Assembly (NCBI GenBank): GCA_035517115.1
Contig: DATIZL010000085.1
Location: forward strand, 1-5,467
Direction: 5' to 3'
Source of the DNA: Hyphomicrobium_A sp035517115
GTDB taxonomy: Bacteria > Pseudomonadota > Alphaproteobacteria > Rhizobiales > Hyphomicrobiaceae
DNA length: 5,467 nucleotides
In this document: positions 4,648 through 5,467 of the stretch, piece after piece
Layout: each line of letters starts with the position of its first letter
How positions within the stretch are numbered: position 1 is the first letter of the stretch
Notes under the pieces: model-generated
What the model saw: only the letters and a program-made list of their open reading frames with translations
Told to the model about the DNA's origin: nothing
The model's database searches: none
Made by a program: the position numbers and the translations under genes

Positions 4648-5127
4648 ATGCGCCTCATGATAGCGGCGGTCGGGCGCCTGAAGGATGCCGAGCGCGAGCT
4701 CGTCGAGCGCTACGTCGAGCGGTTCGACGTGGCGGGGCGCGCCCTGAAGCTCGGGCCTTTGCCGATTTCCGAAATTCCTGAGAGCCGGGCCGCGACGGCA
4801 GAGCTGCGCAAGGCGGACGAAGCGCAGCGGCTGTTGAAGGCGGCAGCCGGTGCCGATGTCACCGTCGCGCTCGATGAAGGCGGCCGCGCGCTGTCGAGCG
4901 GGACCTTTGCCAGCCTGCTCGCCAAGGAGCGCGACGGCGGCGCGCGCACGATGGCATTCCTCATCGGGGGCCCGGACGGCCATGGCGCCGAGGCGCTAGC
5001 GGCGGCCAAGCTGCGGCTCTCGCTCGGAGCCCTGACGCTTCCGCACGGGCTCGCCCGCATCGTGCTCGCCGAGCAGCTCTACCGCGCCGCAACAATCCTC
5101 TCAGGCCATCCCTACCACCGCGCTTGA
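4648..5127 (+). CDS. rlmH: 23S rRNA (pseudouridine1915-N3)-methyltransferase RlmH
   Basis: SPOUT-class methyltransferase that uses S-adenosylmethionine to methylate N3 of pseudouridine 1915 in helix 69 of 23S rRNA on assembled 70S ribosomes; it acts as a homodimer in the cytoplasm. The 159-residue length is close to the usual ~155. Visible motifs are the N-terminal MRLMIAAVGRLKD, VALDEGGRALSSGTFA (73-88), the cofactor-knot glycine loop FLIGGPDGHG (104-113), and the C-terminal signature LSLGALTLPHGLARIVLAEQ (124-143) followed by LYRAATILSGHPYHRA. The conserved terminal YHR is present with one extra Ala. The start ATG has GGGAG 8 nt upstream. It follows rsfS by 63 nt, so cotranscription is likely, and precedes a small membrane-protein gene after a 53-nt gap. 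Confidence 0.96.
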   Translation: MRLMIAAVGRLKDAERELVERYVERFDVAGRALKLGPLPISEIPESRAATAELRKADEAQRLLKAAAGADVTVALDEGGRALSSGTFASLLAKERDGGARTMAFLIGGPDGHGAEALAAAKLRLSLGALTLPHGLARIVLAEQLYRAATILSGHPYHRA

Positions 5128-5129
5128 GC

Positions 5130-5135
5130 TAAAAT
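5130..5135 (+). promoter_or_regulatory. Possible -10 element upstream of the small membrane protein gene
   Basis: TAAAAT matches the sigma-70 -10 consensus at five of six positions and lies 45 nt before the ATG at 5181, directly after the rlmH stop. No acceptable -35 box or extended -10 accompanies it, so this is a weak call; the gene could also be read from the rlmH transcript. Confidence 0.2.
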
Positions 5136-5180
5136 GCGCTTCAGTGATTCGTCGCTTGTGCGCGGGACAGGGGAACGAAC

Positions 5181-5435
5181 ATGATCGTCAACTTCATCAT
5201 TCTGGTGATCATCGGCGCGGCAGTCGGCTGGGCCATGCTTCACCACGGCAGCACTTGGCTACGGCGGCAGTTCGCAACGACGAGCGGCGAGATCACCTAC
5301 GGTCTCGTCGGCATCGCCGGGTCGTTCATGGGCAACGCGATCGGCGGGATCTTAGGGATCGGCACGCCGATCCTGCTCTACATCCTGGCTGCCATCGGCG
5401 CGGGCCTGACGATCTACCTCTGGCGCGGGCGCTAG
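5181..5435 (+). CDS. Small three-helix membrane protein of the GlsB/YeaQ/YmgE (transglycosylase-associated) type
   Basis: Protein of 84 residues, almost wholly membrane-embedded: helix 1 ~2-20, a short basic loop (HHGSTWLRRQF, 21-31), helix 2 ~40-58 with Gly spaced as GLVGIAGSFMGNAIGGILG, and helix 3 ~63-81 ending WRGR. The size, three Gly-rich helices and the motif G-x-x-G-x-x-x-G-x-x-x-G resemble the transglycosylase-associated family, whose members are often stress-induced and of unknown function despite the name. The assignment is by pattern and is not certain; another small inner-membrane protein is possible. The ATG has AGGGG (5169-5173) 7 nt upstream. It sits 53 nt after rlmH in the same direction and is followed by a hairpin. 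Confidence 0.75.
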   Translation: MIVNFIILVIIGAAVGWAMLHHGSTWLRRQFATTSGEITYGLVGIAGSFMGNAIGGILGIGTPILLYILAAIGAGLTIYLWRGR

Positions 5436-5441
5436 GCGCTC

Positions 5442-5458
5442 TTCGGCTCTCCGCCGAA
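5442..5458 (+). terminator. Hairpin after the small membrane protein, possible terminator
   Basis: TTCGGC (5442-5447) pairs with GCCGAA (5453-5458) around TCTCC, 6 nt after the stop codon. The position fits a terminator, but no T tract follows within the nine bases left in the window, so it may be weak, factor-assisted, or only a mRNA-stabilising stem. Confidence 0.4.
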
Positions 5459-5467
5459 CCACGAACG

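Noticed and set aside
1..5467. Mobile element, CRISPR array, tRNA or phage remnant
   Set aside because: No transposase or integrase motifs, regular repeat-spacer pattern, cloverleaf or terminal inverted repeats were seen.

Overview
This 5.5 kb window is a GC-rich bacterial chromosome segment with G or C at most third codon positions. The nadD-rsfS-rlmH order, the short NadD ending just after SSTALR, and secreted PRC-barrel and NTF2-like proteins suggest an alphaproteobacterium, most likely of the Hyphomicrobiales. That placement is inferred from gene content, not from a search. No rRNA, tRNA, CRISPR array, insertion sequence or attachment site is visible.

Layout. (1) Positions 2-1012, plus strand: the 3' 95% or so of ada, the adaptive-response regulator and DNA alkyltransferase; its first ~17 codons lie upstream of the window. 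(2) Positions 1020-1045: a perfect 9-bp GC-rich stem between convergent genes, probably a terminator. (3) Positions 1055-3196, minus strand: three genes read in the order Tat-exported serine beta-lactamase-like hydrolase (TTG start), then a small exported NTF2/SnoaL-fold protein, then an exported Ala/Pro-rich PRC-barrel protein. Gaps are 21 and 60 nt, so they look like one transcription unit of envelope proteins. (4) Positions 3197-3331: divergent intergenic region. (5) Positions 3332-5127, plus strand: nadD (NAD biosynthesis), rsfS (ribosomal silencing factor) and rlmH (23S rRNA methyltransferase), a widely conserved housekeeping group, here with an unusually long 215-nt AT-richer gap before rsfS. 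(6) Positions 5181-5435: a small three-helix membrane protein of the GlsB/YeaQ/YmgE type, followed by a hairpin at the window edge.

How the genes fit together: nadD, rsfS and rlmH link NAD supply with ribosome dormancy and maturation and are ordinary core genes. The ada and minus-strand modules are accessory. The minus-strand trio is the least explained part: three exported proteins with no assigned substrate, led by a beta-lactamase-fold enzyme that keeps SxxK, SDN and KGG but has no recognisable omega-loop ExxxN motif. I saw no clear evidence of an entirely new system; this cassette and the rsfS leader are the best candidates for a second look.
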